In this document: positions 44,774 to 55,997 of the stretch, piece after piece
Layout of the letters: every line of letters starts with the position of its first letter
How positions within the stretch are numbered: position 1 is the stretch's first letter
Source of the DNA: Sophora flavescens
Lineage: Eukaryota > Streptophyta > Magnoliopsida > Fabales > Fabaceae
Direction of reading: 5' to 3'
Length of the DNA stretch: 64,000 bases
Assembly (NCBI GenBank): GCA_030762895.1
Contig: CM061069.1
Coordinates: 9,479,630-9,543,629 of the forward strand
Program-made: the position numbers and the translations under genes
Notes under the pieces: generated by a model
Seen by the model: the letters and a program-made list of their open reading frames with translations, nothing else
Told to the model about the DNA's origin: nothing
Database searches by the model: none

Positions 44774-45062
44774 TTTTTATTCAGCAGCGGACAATGCTTC
44801 AGCAGAATTAGGTGTGGGGTTGGTTTGAGTATTCGAACCAACTCAGGTATAGGATGAGATGTTTGACCTCATCTAAGACTTTTGAATGTCCTTTCTATCT
44901 CTGGGTCAAATCTGTAGTTAGGTGACAAGAACCTGTGCATACAGTTTCAGTACCCTATGTTACAGCAAACCACCCGGAGTGTTAGAACCTCTAACTATAG
45001 AACTAATAATCTAAAACTGAATATTAACACCAATACAATCCCCGACAATGGTGCCAAAAACT

Positions 45063-46355
45063 TGTTGCCTTAAAAATAGATGTCTTTAAGGTTGTGCAAG
45101 TATACACAAATGCCTCAAATAATATAGAACTTTAGTTCAGATATCGTTCCCACAGGGATTATAATGATGTAAGTGGCTCCACTTCAGATTATATATTCTA
45201 ATAGTTAGGATTAGTAACCAAAAACATAGTAGATGTGCAATGAAAGGGAAATAAAGGTTTATAGGGAAAACAGCAATGTTCAGAAAACAGAGAAGAGATT
45301 AAGTAGTCAAATATGGATAAAAATAGCTTTAGGTATGCTACAACATAAATCCTGCTTCGCCTAGGTTATGCTCTGACTATGCTCTAGCATCTAGCTCCAG
45401 GAAATTAAAGTTTGTTTTCCAACAATACAGGGTCAGGTTCATTAACTTTGTTCTATTCCGAGATTCATATTAATTACACCCCCCTCAAAGTTATGCTCGT
45501 TCCAGTTAGCTTTGGGACATGAGTAGCTATTCCTAGCCTACTCAACATCAATTAATTTTCCAATTAATGACTTAACCCCTATCTTTTATCAAGTTCCCAG
45601 TTACTTAGTTTTTCCAAATTAAGCAATCTAGATATTCAATCAAGTTGATCACTCTTAATCAAACAACATTAAATGCGTGATAAAAGAAGATGCAAAACAT
45701 AATGAGAGTTTAAAGAGTTTAGCTCATAATGAGCTTACAAAGAACAAATAAAAGAAAAGAGCAAGAAACCATTACAATGGAAGAAGAAATGCAAAACACA
45801 GCAGCGGCTAAAGGAGGAATAAACGAGCGCATCTCTCAAGACAAGTCAAGACAATGTGTAATAAATTGTTCAAGTATATCTCACTAGGGTTTGCTAAATG
45901 TTTTTATAGTGCACAAAACCCTAGTCTCTTTCATTCCATTTTGGGCCAACAACCAAAAGATTTAATAGAATAACCCTAGCCCAAATTCCTAAAGATGTGG
46001 GGCAGCTGATCCTAGGCGCGTGTGCTTCCTTAAAAGTGACAGCGCCAGTGCCCTTGAGGAGAGAGGAAAGGTATCCTTGTCATGTTTTGTCCTTTAGTGC
46101 AGTACTACTGGAAAGTAGCCCTTGCTGCAACAACCAAGTTCTTATATCCCAATGCTTCAGTCATGCTCCAGCAAGCTTTCTGCGTACAAAGACACAGCTT
46201 TTCGACAATGATAGAGCAATCAAGAGGAAATGGCTAATATTCACTAAAATTAACACAAATATTTACAAACTAATATTTTATAATAAAAACCAGACCTAAA
46301 ACATTAAGGATAAGAAAAAGTCATTGTAAAAAGGATCTAAATAACTCTTCATTCA
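45063..46355 (-). mobile_element. 5' LTR of element F, right-arm copy
   Basis: LTR end TGTTGCC at 45063 next to the PBS. TATA box complement near 45900-45910. The outer boundary near 46355 is approximate. Confidence 0.65.
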
Positions 46356-47029
46356 AAGAGTTATCGGCTTGTGGACCCAGTTACCCTTTTTGTTGTATAT
46401 ACGAGTCCAGTATCTGTGTATGTGAGGCTTGGAGATAGTCCTCATTTTTAGTTTGTACGGACTTTTCCTCTCGGTCAGACCTTCCCTTTTCCAGTCTTTT
46501 TTTGTCCTCCGCCCATGCCACCGCCATATCCTTGGGAAACTCCTTATACAGAGTTGATGGTTCCAGCACCAGTGGTTCCCATAGATCATGTTCGCCATTG
46601 CGCTCATTATCGGGAATGGTTTCAGAATCCTCGTCATGGTAGTATATCTGGGAGTAGTGGATCAACAACATCTAGACCATCAGTGAGACGACAGCAGCAG
46701 GTTGATAGGGTTAATAGAGGTCAGTGTGTGGTATATACATAGGTTGTGATCGTGAGCCCATTTTTGTTATATTTTTTAGAGAGGGCTGGGTGTGAGGAGA
46801 GATGGTAAGGGTTGTGTCTTTTCCCTTTGATCTTTTATGTATTTTCCTATTTATACACAGTAATTGTTTTGTGTTATATATTTATATATAAATATGGAGT
46901 GTGATCTCATGTTCATGTCCTATTATTTAAGTTTTAAATATTTATGATTTCCTGCTATAGGTATGTTTAACGTTATATCACGATTAAGATTTAGTTAGTT
47001 AAGTTTTTCTTTAATGGGACATCGCGGTG
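46356..47029 (+). other. Unrecognised region, right-arm copy
   Basis: Mirror of 12571-13234, with the proline-rich 75-codon frame at 46515-46742. Two or three residue differences from the left copy. Confidence 0.3.
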
Positions 47030-47700
47030 TCTCAGGCTTGTTGTGTGAGGATAAGGGGAACGTGGAGAATTGTTGTTACACATATATTGATTTGGCAGGT
47101 CTCCCTCGGATAAACGTTCTACTTCGAGTTATTGTGTCCTTGGAGGAAATCTAATATGTTGGAAAATCAAGAAACAAACAGTCGTTGCCAAGTCAAGTGC
47201 ATAAGCAAAGTATTGAGCTAGGGTGATTGGAACTTGTGAACTCATATTGTTAAAACAGGTTACTTCAAGAGTTCAAAGTTTGTGAACTATAACCAATTAA
47301 GCTTGTATGCAATAATCAGGCAGCACTAGATAAATCTTCGAATCCAATATAAATCTTTCATGAGAGCTAAAAACATTGAGATTGATTCCATTTTGTTCTC
47401 GAGAAAATTTAATTCGGAGAGATGCATTTGTGAATTCGAATAACCAGCTTGCAGACATTTTCACTCAAGCTTAGATATCCTCAGGTCACCTATATATATG
47501 ACAAGCTTGATGCATATGATATATACACAGTAGCTTGAGGGGAATGTAAAATATATGTATTGATGCATATGGGACCAATAAGGATTTATTCTTTCATTAT
47601 ATTAGGATTGTATATCATTGTAATTAATGTCAAGTCTATTGTATAATGAACCCTCGTGTTATCAATCGAAGACATACAATTCATCCTATTTGCCTTATTT
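47030..47700 (+). pseudogene. Ty1-copia RNase H end and LTR remnant, right-arm copy
   Basis: WKIKKQTVVAKSSA (about 47160-47210), NNQAAL (about 47310) and NQLADIFTQ (about 47440-47470), then a stop, the polypurine tract (AGCTTGAGGGGAATG, about 47532-47546) and LTR start TGTAAAATATATG. Confidence 0.75.
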
Positions 47701-47859
47701 CAAAGTATAAGGATAGTAGATGCCACTTTTGCCGAAGTTACTGAATTGGTATGGTTAAATTATCATAATATTTGGTACTTAGAGCTCTATTAATTGGTTG
47801 CTACTCAATTGACATACGATCAATGGCGAAGTTAGAAATTTCAAGCGAGGGAGGCCACA

Positions 47860-49030
47860 ATCAAATATATTGATTTAATGAACTTTTTGGTCCCTGCAAA
47901 TAGGGCGAGTTTTGGTTTTGCTCCATGTAATTATTCTTCATACGACTTAACACTTTAAAATTTTGGAAATGGTCGCTATCGTTAGATGTCTACGTTATGT
48001 GATGACTGGTTAACGATTTTTTGATGTCATATGAGCTATGTGTAATTAGATGCAAGCTAAAAAAATAATTTATTTAAATTAAAATTGATAGTTAATATTA
48101 ATTTTCATTTTAATTTTTAAAAATGTAATTTATTGAGGATCTGCAGGACCTTTTTCCCTCTGCAGCAATTAATTAAAATATTGTTTTTTTGTATAATGTC
48201 TCTCCTTCTGCTATGTTGTTATTAACCCTAAGGTTCACTCTCACCGAAAGAAAAAAACAACGATGGCGAAGAAGACACAACTTCAAGAACCCTCTTCAAA
48301 ATCATCTGAGGAAGAACTGATCCCTAGCTCCCAACAACATCGCCCAAGAAGGAAATGAAGCTTCAACCGAAGAACATGAAGATCAGCCCCTTCCTCCAAC
48401 CCAGAATCCGAACCGAATCCGATTCAAGGTCCGAACTTGACTTACCACCTCCTCCTCCCAAATCCAAACCCACAAACCAGACTCCGGAACCCAACTCCTA
48501 GTCCCATCCATCTACATAAAAGAACCATCCCGCAAACAACATTGAGCCCGTAAATGACTTGAAACATATGAAGAATAAGGGAATGGATGCAGTTTCTACC
48601 ACTGCTGGTGATGAATACCCAACAACGAAGAAGTGTGGAGGTGATTCGAAAAAGTTGTTTCAGAAACTGTGGAGCGAGGAAGACGAATTATCATACTTAA
48701 AGACATGGTTGACTTAATTTCTAGACGAGGTTAGATCCTTATAAGCACGACGGTGCATTTCGCAATTTCATGAAGAAGTCGCTGGATATTAAAGTTTCGA
48801 GTAACCAATTGAAGGAGAATATATTAATAAATTAATATTCTAAATATTTATTAAATTAAAATTAAATTTAAATATTAATTTAAATTCAAAAATCAATTAT
48901 TTTTTCAGCTGTCATCTAATTACACATGTGGAATTACACATGTGGAATTTAAAATTATATTTTTGGTACGCATGCCTTGGATGACATTGCAAAATTGTTA
49001 GTCGTGTCATCACTTAACGGATTACAATAG
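47860..49030 (+). mobile_element. Mutator-like element with GeBP fragment, right-arm copy
   Basis: Inverted-repeat ends at about 47960-48065 and 48895-49022 bracket one GeBP pseudogene. Unlike the left arm there is no second GeBP copy beyond the distal end; the sequence passes at about 49022 straight to AT-rich flank. Confidence 0.55.
48243..48830 (+). pseudogene. GeBP/STOREKEEPER-like (DUF573) pseudogene, right-arm copy
   Basis: ATG at 48263 opens MAKKTQLQEPSSKSSEEE. A stop near 48356 and frame changes follow. The DUF573 core resumes at about 48645 (KKLFQKLWSEEDELSYLK), then a frameshift and FRNFMKKSLDIKVSSNQLKE to about 48815. GeBP proteins are plant DNA-binding regulators; this copy cannot encode one. 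Confidence 0.78.
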
Positions 49031-49181
49031 ATATAGACATTAACCATAGCTAACTAATTATGATCAATCTACTTAAGTTTTACTAATCAAGATTAATTAA
49101 CACTAATCTCAATTTATTAACTAGATTAGAATACTTAAGCTTAATTAATTACTAAACTAGAAATGTTTTTTTTATGACTAT
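49031..49181. other. AT-rich flank before element B
   Basis: Mirror of 9667-9825. Nothing recognised. Confidence 0.5.
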
Positions 49182-50594
49182 TGATAAGCCTCTGGCTCAT
49201 CTAGTTTTATGGCTAGTATGACCAGGGTTTTGTGCAAATTATATCCTATTTTCACCCAAATTAGATTAGATTGTCCTCAAGCAAGGTTTTGAGTCTCTAA
49301 AGTAGTTTTAGGTTAATTTAGTCAGTTTTGAGTCAAATAATGCACTTATAGCTATGTCTTTGTTTTCAGGTTAAGTTGGAAGTCAAGAGAATAAAGAAAC
49401 AGGGGATTCGCCTCGCGAGAGTTTCTTCGCCTCGCGAACCTGAAAGCCAGCAGAACAGTGAAAATGTCATCCTCTCTGGTTCGCCCCGCGACTACTCTTC
49501 TTGCCTCGCGACCCGAAGGCCGACTGTTGTTCGAGGAAAATGCAAGGTTTCTGTGTCGCCTCGCGAACACTTGACTCGCCCCGCGAGTAATCCAACCCTG
49601 GAAGACCAGAAGCTATCACGGTTTAACCATACTGAAGGTCACGGCTGTGACAGTTTGGAACTTGAAGAGTCTCGCCTCGCGAATAATCCCTTCGCCTCGA
49701 GATAATGGAAGTCAGAAAGCATCACGGTTGGCCCCTGATGTTCATAACGGGCGTAATAAGAAGACTCTTCAGATTCTCGCCCCGCGAGTAGTCCTTCGCC
49801 CCGCGAGAATGCCAAAGGTTGCTGACTCTTCACAATATTCGCCTCGCAAATTAGGTCTCGCCTCGCGAGTGGGCAAAATTCATGAATGTTATAAACAACT
49901 GTCTGGGCAGATTAGAAGGGACTTTTTCTTCTCCATTGTTCTGTTTACATTTTTTGTGTGTTTTCATTTTTTTTATGGAGAACTAAGTTCTAGGATTAAT
50001 CTATTGTAATCGATTTCCACCACACTTGAGGTTCTTGTATTTCCTGTTTTGTATGATTTTCCCTTTTCAATGCTATGCTTTATATTTCTGTTTGCTTAAT
50101 TCAGGAGTATATTGGGTTGTGTTGATTTATTTCTGGTGATATTATGTTCCTATAATTAATCACGTCTGCTTAATTCGCGTGTGTATGTTTCGTGTTCGAT
50201 TAGTTCACGAAGGGCTTAACCCCGTTTGCTTAATTCGGGAATAGGGACATGTATCTGTAGTAGTGGTTTCGCTTGTAAATTGTTGCTACAACCGGGAGGG
50301 GATTAGAATCTGCTTTGGGCTTGGAAATTGCATGAACCTATGATAGTTGGGAAATCGAGAACAATAGATTAATCGGTTTTTAGCTATTTGACAATCTCTT
50401 TGAATTGCCTTGTTTCATTTCTCTGTTATTATTTTGTTTTCTTATTTGCATCCCAATCCAAACCCCCCCCAAAACTTATTTTTGTGAAAAATAACACTTT
50501 AAGAGTCCTTGTGAGACGACATCCGAGTTGTCGCCCTAAACTACAGTTTTAAAACCCGCTCGTTCTTTTTGGCGCGTGAGCGACAGCGCGACCA
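49182..50594 (+). mobile_element. 5' LTR of element B
   Basis: 1413 bp, TGATAAGCC to GCGACCA. Paired TCGC-N3-GCGA dyads at about 49408-49866 and GCTTAATTC repeats at about 50092-50240. Confidence 0.93.
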
Positions 50595-50599
50595 AAAAT

Positions 50600-50617
50600 T
50601 GGCGCCGTTGCCGAGGA
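50600..50617 (+). other. Primer-binding site, tRNA-Asp (element B)
   Basis: TGGCGCCGTTGCCGAGGA, the same single mismatch to tRNA-Asp as in element A. Confidence 0.9.
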
Positions 50618-50824
50618 CTCTTATTTGTTATTTTTCCATTTTTTTTCTTTCTTGTCTTTTTCTTTTACTTTCGATTTTTTTTTTGAATTGGTCTGGCTAC
50701 TAGGTCTAATTGCCCTGAATTTTGTGATTTTGACCCAGAAATTGAAAGAACACTGCACACACTCCGTAGAGAATTTCGGGCTAGCACTAGTAGTGATTCT
50801 AATTCCAAAACTGTTTTTGAAAAT

Positions 50825-53085
50825 ATGGGTGATCAAAGGACATTAAGACAGCTTGCTGCCCCTGATGTTAACTATAACGGATTGTGTATTTCATATCCTG
50901 GTGCTGATACTCCTTTTGAACTAAAATCTGGTTTCATTCACTTGTTGCCAAAGTTTAATGGTCTTGTAGGTGAGGATCCACACAAGCACTTGAAGGAATT
51001 CCAAGTTGTTTGCTCCACAACCTCGAGATCAGAGGGAGTCGCTGAAGATAGTATCAAGCTGAAGGCTTTTCCGTTCACACTTCAGGGAGCTGCAAAGGAT
51101 TGGCTGTTGTATCTTAAGCCCAACTCTATCACCACTTGGAATGATTTGAAGAGGGTTTTCCTAGAAAGATATTTTCCTGCTTCAAGAGCTGTGTCAATAA
51201 GGAAAGAAATATGTGGCATCAGGTAAGGGAATGAGTCGCTAGCTGAATATTGGGAGAGGTTCAAGCATTTGGTATCAAGTTTCCCCCAGCATCAGATTTC
51301 TGAACAGCTCCTCATCCAGTACTTTTATGAAGGATTACTGCCGATGGATAGGAATCTTTTGGATCTTTGCTAGTGGGGGAGCACTAGTTGATAAGACCGC
51401 AGCTCTTTGCCGCCAAGCAACTCATTGAGAATATGTCATTGAACTCCCGAGTTTACTACCGGAAGAAATTCGAGTTGAGACAAGAGGTGTGCATGAGGTC
51501 CATAGTTCATCTTCCAACCAGGCCGCCCTTGAGAATAGATTGGATGAGCTGACTTATTTTGTAAGGCAATTGGCAATAGAGGGGTTCGACCTGCAAAGTT
51601 ATGTGGCATATGCAATTCTCCCGAGCACCCATATGATGCATGCCCCACCTGAGAGAAGAGTTTGTCGGTGAAGTGTCTCAAGCTTATGCAGTAAATCCAT
51701 ATAATCAAGGAAAACATCATAATCGGTACAGCACTCCAGACCTCTCCACCAATAGGTACCATCCCAACTGGAGGAATCATCCTAATCTGCGGTATGGGAA
51801 CTCATCCCAACAACAACCGATCGCAGCACCTCAGAATCCTCCAGTGACCACTTCAGCACCTTCTGGACCTTCATTAGAGGATATGCTCAAACAAATGGCT
51901 GCACAAATGGCTGCACAAAATCTCCAGTTCCAGCAGCAAATGGGACAGATTCAGACTTCACAGGCACAGTTTCGGCAACAAACAAATGCTAGCATTCAGA
52001 ATTTAGAGACACAGGTTGGACAGCTTGCCACAAACATAAATAACATACAGCAAGCTCAAAGAACAACCCAGCTACCTGCACAGCCAGTAATAAATCCCAA
52101 TGCCTCCAATCCTAATGTGAGTGCCATATCTCTGAGATCTGGAAAAGTTGTTGAGGCCACCTCTGGAAAAGATGAAGAAACTGTTGAGGTCACTCCTGAG
52201 CCCACTGTTGAAGTTGAAGTTGAGAAAGTGTACAGACCACCAATCCCATTCCCACACAGATTGCAGAATAATAAGAAGATTGGTGGTGAAGAGAAGGAGA
52301 AGGAAATTCTTGATGTTTTCAGAAAGGTAGCTGTAAATATTCCACTGTTGGATGTGATCAAGCAGCTGCCTAAGTATGCCAAATTTCTCAAGGATCTATG
52401 CACCAACAAGAGGAAGATGAAGAATAATGAGAGGGTTGATTTGGGAAGAAATGTCTCAGCTTTTATCCAGTCTAGGCCTGCACCAGAAAGAGTTGCTGCT
52501 TTAACCCCTACTCAGGCACTACCACAGAAGTGCAAGGACCCAGGCATATTTACTACTCCATGCATTATTGGGGATAGGAAATTTGAAAACTGCATGCTGG
52601 ATTTGGGAGCCTCCATAAATGTCATGCCTACCTCCATCTTTAATAACCTTGATCTTGGGCCTTTGCAGTATACAGGTCTCACCATCCAGTTGGCTAACAG
52701 GACCAGTGCCCGACCCATGGGAATGGTAGAAGATGTGCTAGTGCAAGTTGATGATTTGATCTTCCCTGCTGACTTCTACATCTTAGACATGGCAGGAGAG
52801 ACACATTCCAGTAGATCACCAAAAATCTTGGGCAGACCATTCATGAAGACAGCCAAGACTAAAATTGATGTGCATGATGGGACTATGTCTATGGAGTTTG
52901 GTGATATTGTGGCCAAGTTCAAGATCTTTGATGCTATGAAACACCCACTGGAGGAGCACTCGGTTTTCCAATTAGAGTTGCTTTCGGAGCTTATTGAGGA
53001 TACCCATGAGGATTTTATTTATGATTTTCCATTCATTTCTGGTTTTGATGATTTGTATTCATGTACTAAGCTGTCTCGACACTAA
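50825..53085 (+). pseudogene. gag: gag and protease of element B
   Basis: gag starts at ATG 50825 (MGDQRTLRQLAAPDVNYNG) and runs with an intact LLPKFNGL block (the A copy has a stop there) to a stop at 51224. After frame changes in a cluster of small indels at 51361-51480 and a damaged zinc knuckle (about 51600-51640), the frame 51640-53085 covers the Gln-rich tail, linker and protease (DLGASINVMP, then KILGRPF in place of the usual IILGRPF). Confidence 0.87.
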
Positions 53086-53155
53086 CCCTTGTTCTGTTTT
53101 GTCTTGAGTTTCTTGATTCAACCTTGCGGGGTGATAGTGATAGTGAGAGTGAAGT

Positions 53156-54396
53156 GTGCATTGTTCAGCAGAAGTCCTTGACATCCTGGCTACTCCTAAT
53201 GTACCATCTGTTGAGCAGCCACCATCCTTAGAACTCAAGCCACTTCCTGGGAACTTGAAGTATGCCTACCTGGAGACAAATGAAAAACTGCCAGTCATTA
53301 TCTCTTCCAGCCTTGACTCTGACCAGGAAGCCAAACTATTGGAGGTTCTGAAGAAGAACAAGAAGGCTATTGGGTGGACCTTGGCTGATATTCCAGGAAT
53401 TAGCCCCTCCAGATGCATGCACAGAATTCTATTGGAGGATGGAGCTAAACCAGTTAGACAGGCCCAAAGGCGACTAAACCCATTGATTTTGGATGTGGTG
53501 AAGAAAGATGTGACTAAGCCTGCGGAGTAGGTATTATATACCCCATCTCACGATAGTACTTGGGTAAGTCCGGTGCAAGTTGTACCAAAGAAGTCCGGTC
53601 TAACAGTAGTTAGGAATGATAATAATGAGCTTGTACCTACTAGAGTCGGCAGAGATGGCGAGTAGTCTGTATAGATTATAGGAAGTTGAACCAGGCCACC
53701 AGAAAGGATCATTTTCCTTTGCCGTTCATAGATCAGATGCTGGATCGGCTGGCTGGTAAATCTCATTATTGCTTTCTTTATGGCTTTTCCGGGTATTTCC
53801 AGATCCATATTGCCCCTGAGGATCAGGAAAAGACCACTTTCACGTGCCCCTTCGGTACGTTTGCCTATAGGAGGATGACATTTGGCCTTTGTAATGCTCC
53901 TGGCACCTTCCAAAGATGCATGCTTATCATTTTCTCTGAATTTATTGAAAATTGCATAGAGGTGTTCATGGATGACTTCACTATATATGGCTCCTCATTT
54001 GATGCATGTCTGCATAGTCTGAGTTTAGTTCTACAAAGATGCATTGAGACTGATTTGATTTTGAACTATGAGAAATGTCACTTTATGGTAGAGCAGGGGA
54101 TTGTTTTGGGTCATGTAATTTCTAAAGAGGGTATTTCAGTGGATCCTGCAAAAATTGATGTGATTTCTTCATTGCCTTACCCATCTTGCGTACGCGAGAT
54201 CCGTTCTTTTCTTGGACATGCAGGTTTCTACAGGCGCTTTATAAAGGACTTCAGCAAGATAGCTCTGCCATTGTCAAACCTGCTGAAAAATGATGCCCTG
54301 CTCCATTTTGATGACCATTGCAAGGAGGCATTTGACTACCTGAAAAAAGCATTGACATCTACCCCCATCATCCAGCCCCCAAAACTGATTTTCTGA
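53156..54396 (+). pseudogene. pol: Reverse transcriptase of element B
   Basis: 53156-53530 holds the pre-RT region; frameshifts near 53090-53150, 53515-53550 and 53645-53670 break it. 53686-54396 holds NQATRKDHFPLPFIDQML to the connection domain with FMDDFTIYGSS. The first catalytic Asp is Tyr (TAT, 53779-53781), as in A. It ends in LTR sequence at 54396. Confidence 0.88.
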
Positions 54397-54511
54397 TAAT
54401 AACAACAACCTAAGAGTCCTTGAGAGACGATACTCGAGTTGTCGCTCCCTATCTACATTATTTTGTAAACGCTCGTTCTTTTTGGTGCGTGGCGACAGCG
54501 TGACCAAAAAT

Positions 54512-54583
54512 TGGCGCCGTTGCCGGGGATCGAACCCGGGTCACCCGTGTGACAGGCGGGAATACTCCACGGCAACGGCGCCA
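54512..54583 (-). other. tRNA-Asp(GTC)-derived segment, right-arm copy
   Basis: 72 bp, the reverse complement of 4279-4350 with a more canonical sequence: the 5' block TGGCGCCGTTGCC and the anticodon loop CTGTCAC are both unaltered. The anticodon is at 54551-54553. It sits 5 bp from each LTR end: the LTR fragment of B ends at 54506 and the 3' LTR of C at 54589. Confidence 0.87.
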
Positions 54584-54588
54584 ATTTT

Positions 54589-55997
54589 TGGTCGCGCTGT
54601 CGCGCACGCGCCAAAAAGAACGAGCGGGTTTTAAAACTGTAGTTTAGGGCGACAACTCGGATGTCGTCTCACAAGGACTCTTAAAGTGTTATTTTTCACA
54701 AAAATAAGTTTTGGGTGGGTTTGGATTGGGATGCAAATAAGAAAACAAAATAATAACAGAGAAATGAAACAAGGCAATTCAAAGAGATTGTCAAATAGCT
54801 AAAAACCGATTAATCTATTGTTCTCGATTTCCCAACTATCATAGGCTCATGCAATTTCCAAGCCCTAAGCAGATTCTAATCCCCTCCCAGTTGTAGCAAC
54901 AATTTACAAGCGAAACCACTACTACAGATACATGTCCCTATTCCCGAATTAAGCAAACGGGGTTAAGCCCTTCGTGAACTAAGCGAACACGAAACGTACA
55001 CACGCGAATTAAGCAGACGCGATTAATTATAGGAACATAATATCACCAGAAATAAATCAACACAACCCAATATACTCCTGAATTAAGCAAACAGAAATAT
55101 AAAGCATGGCATTGAAAAGGGAAAAGCATACAAAACAGGAAATACAAGAACCTCAAGTGTGGTGGAAATCGATTACAATAGATTAATCCAAGAACTTAGT
55201 TCTCCATAAAAAAAACGAAAACACACAAAAAATGTAAACAGAACAATGGAGAAGCCAAAAGTCCCTTCTAATCTGCCCAGACAGATGTTTATAACATTCA
55301 TGAATTTTGCCCACTCGCGAGGCGAGACCTAATTCGCGAGGCGAATATTGTGAAGAGTCGGCAACCTTTGGCATTCTCGCGGGGCGAAGGACTACTCACG
55401 GGGCGAGAATCTGAAGAGTCTTCTTATTACGCCCGTTATGAACATCAGGGGCCAACCGTGATGCTTTCTGACTTCCATTATCGCAAGGCGAAGGGATTAT
55501 TCGCGAGGCGAGACTCTTCAAGTTCCAAACTGTCACAGTCGTGACCTTCAGCATGGTTAAACCGTGATAGCTTCTGGTCTTCCAGGGTTGGATTACTCGC
55601 GGGGCGAGTCAAGTGTTCGCGAGGCGACACAAACGTTGCATTTTCCTGGAACAGTCAGCCTTCGGGGTCGCGAGGCGAGAAGAGTAGTCGCGGGGCGAAC
55701 CAGAGAGGATGACATTTTCACTGTTCTGCTGGCTTTCAGGTTCGCGAGGCGAAGAAGCTCTCGCGAGGCGAATCCCCTATTTCTTTATTCTCTTGACTTC
55801 CAACTTAACCTGAAAACAAAGACACAGCTATAATTGCATTATTTGACTCAAAACTAGCTAAATTAACCTAAAACTACTTTAGAGACTCAAAACCTTGCTT
55901 GAGGACAATCTAATCTAATTTGGGTGAAAATAGGATATAATTTGCACAAAACCCTGGTCATACTAGCCATAAAACTAGATGAGCCAGAGGCTTATCA
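54589..55997 (-). mobile_element. 3' LTR of element C
   Basis: 1409 bp with TG...CA ends. Next to the polypurine tract at 55998 and, on its outer side, 5 bp from the tRNA-Asp-like segment. Dyad doublets at about 55315-55770. Confidence 0.93.

Larger units (their letters stand above)
34790..46355 (-). mobile_element. Athila/Diaspora-like element F, right-arm copy
   Basis: Mirror of 13235-24840. In element order: LTR (45063-46355), PBS (45039-45056, same three transitions), gag (44773 to about 42785, with Cassandra inside), protease (42560-41833), RT (41615-41125 and 36692-36153), RNase H (to 35852), integrase (35850-34790). Stops shared with the left copy (for example after the NWEK block) show the decay is mostly older than the arm duplication; extra indels are specific to this arm. 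Confidence 0.87.
49182..54506 (+). mobile_element. Athila-like element B, right-arm copy of A
   Basis: LTR 49182-50594, PBS 50600-50617, gag from about 50825, protease and RT to about 54385, then the LTR 3' fragment to 54506. It has the same RNase H/integrase deletion and the same pol-LTR junction as A, proving that the deletion predates the arm duplication. Confidence 0.9.

Noticed and set aside
48243..48830. Intact GeBP transcription factor gene
   Set aside because: Stops after the N-terminus and inside the DUF573 domain; no intact frame in either arm.
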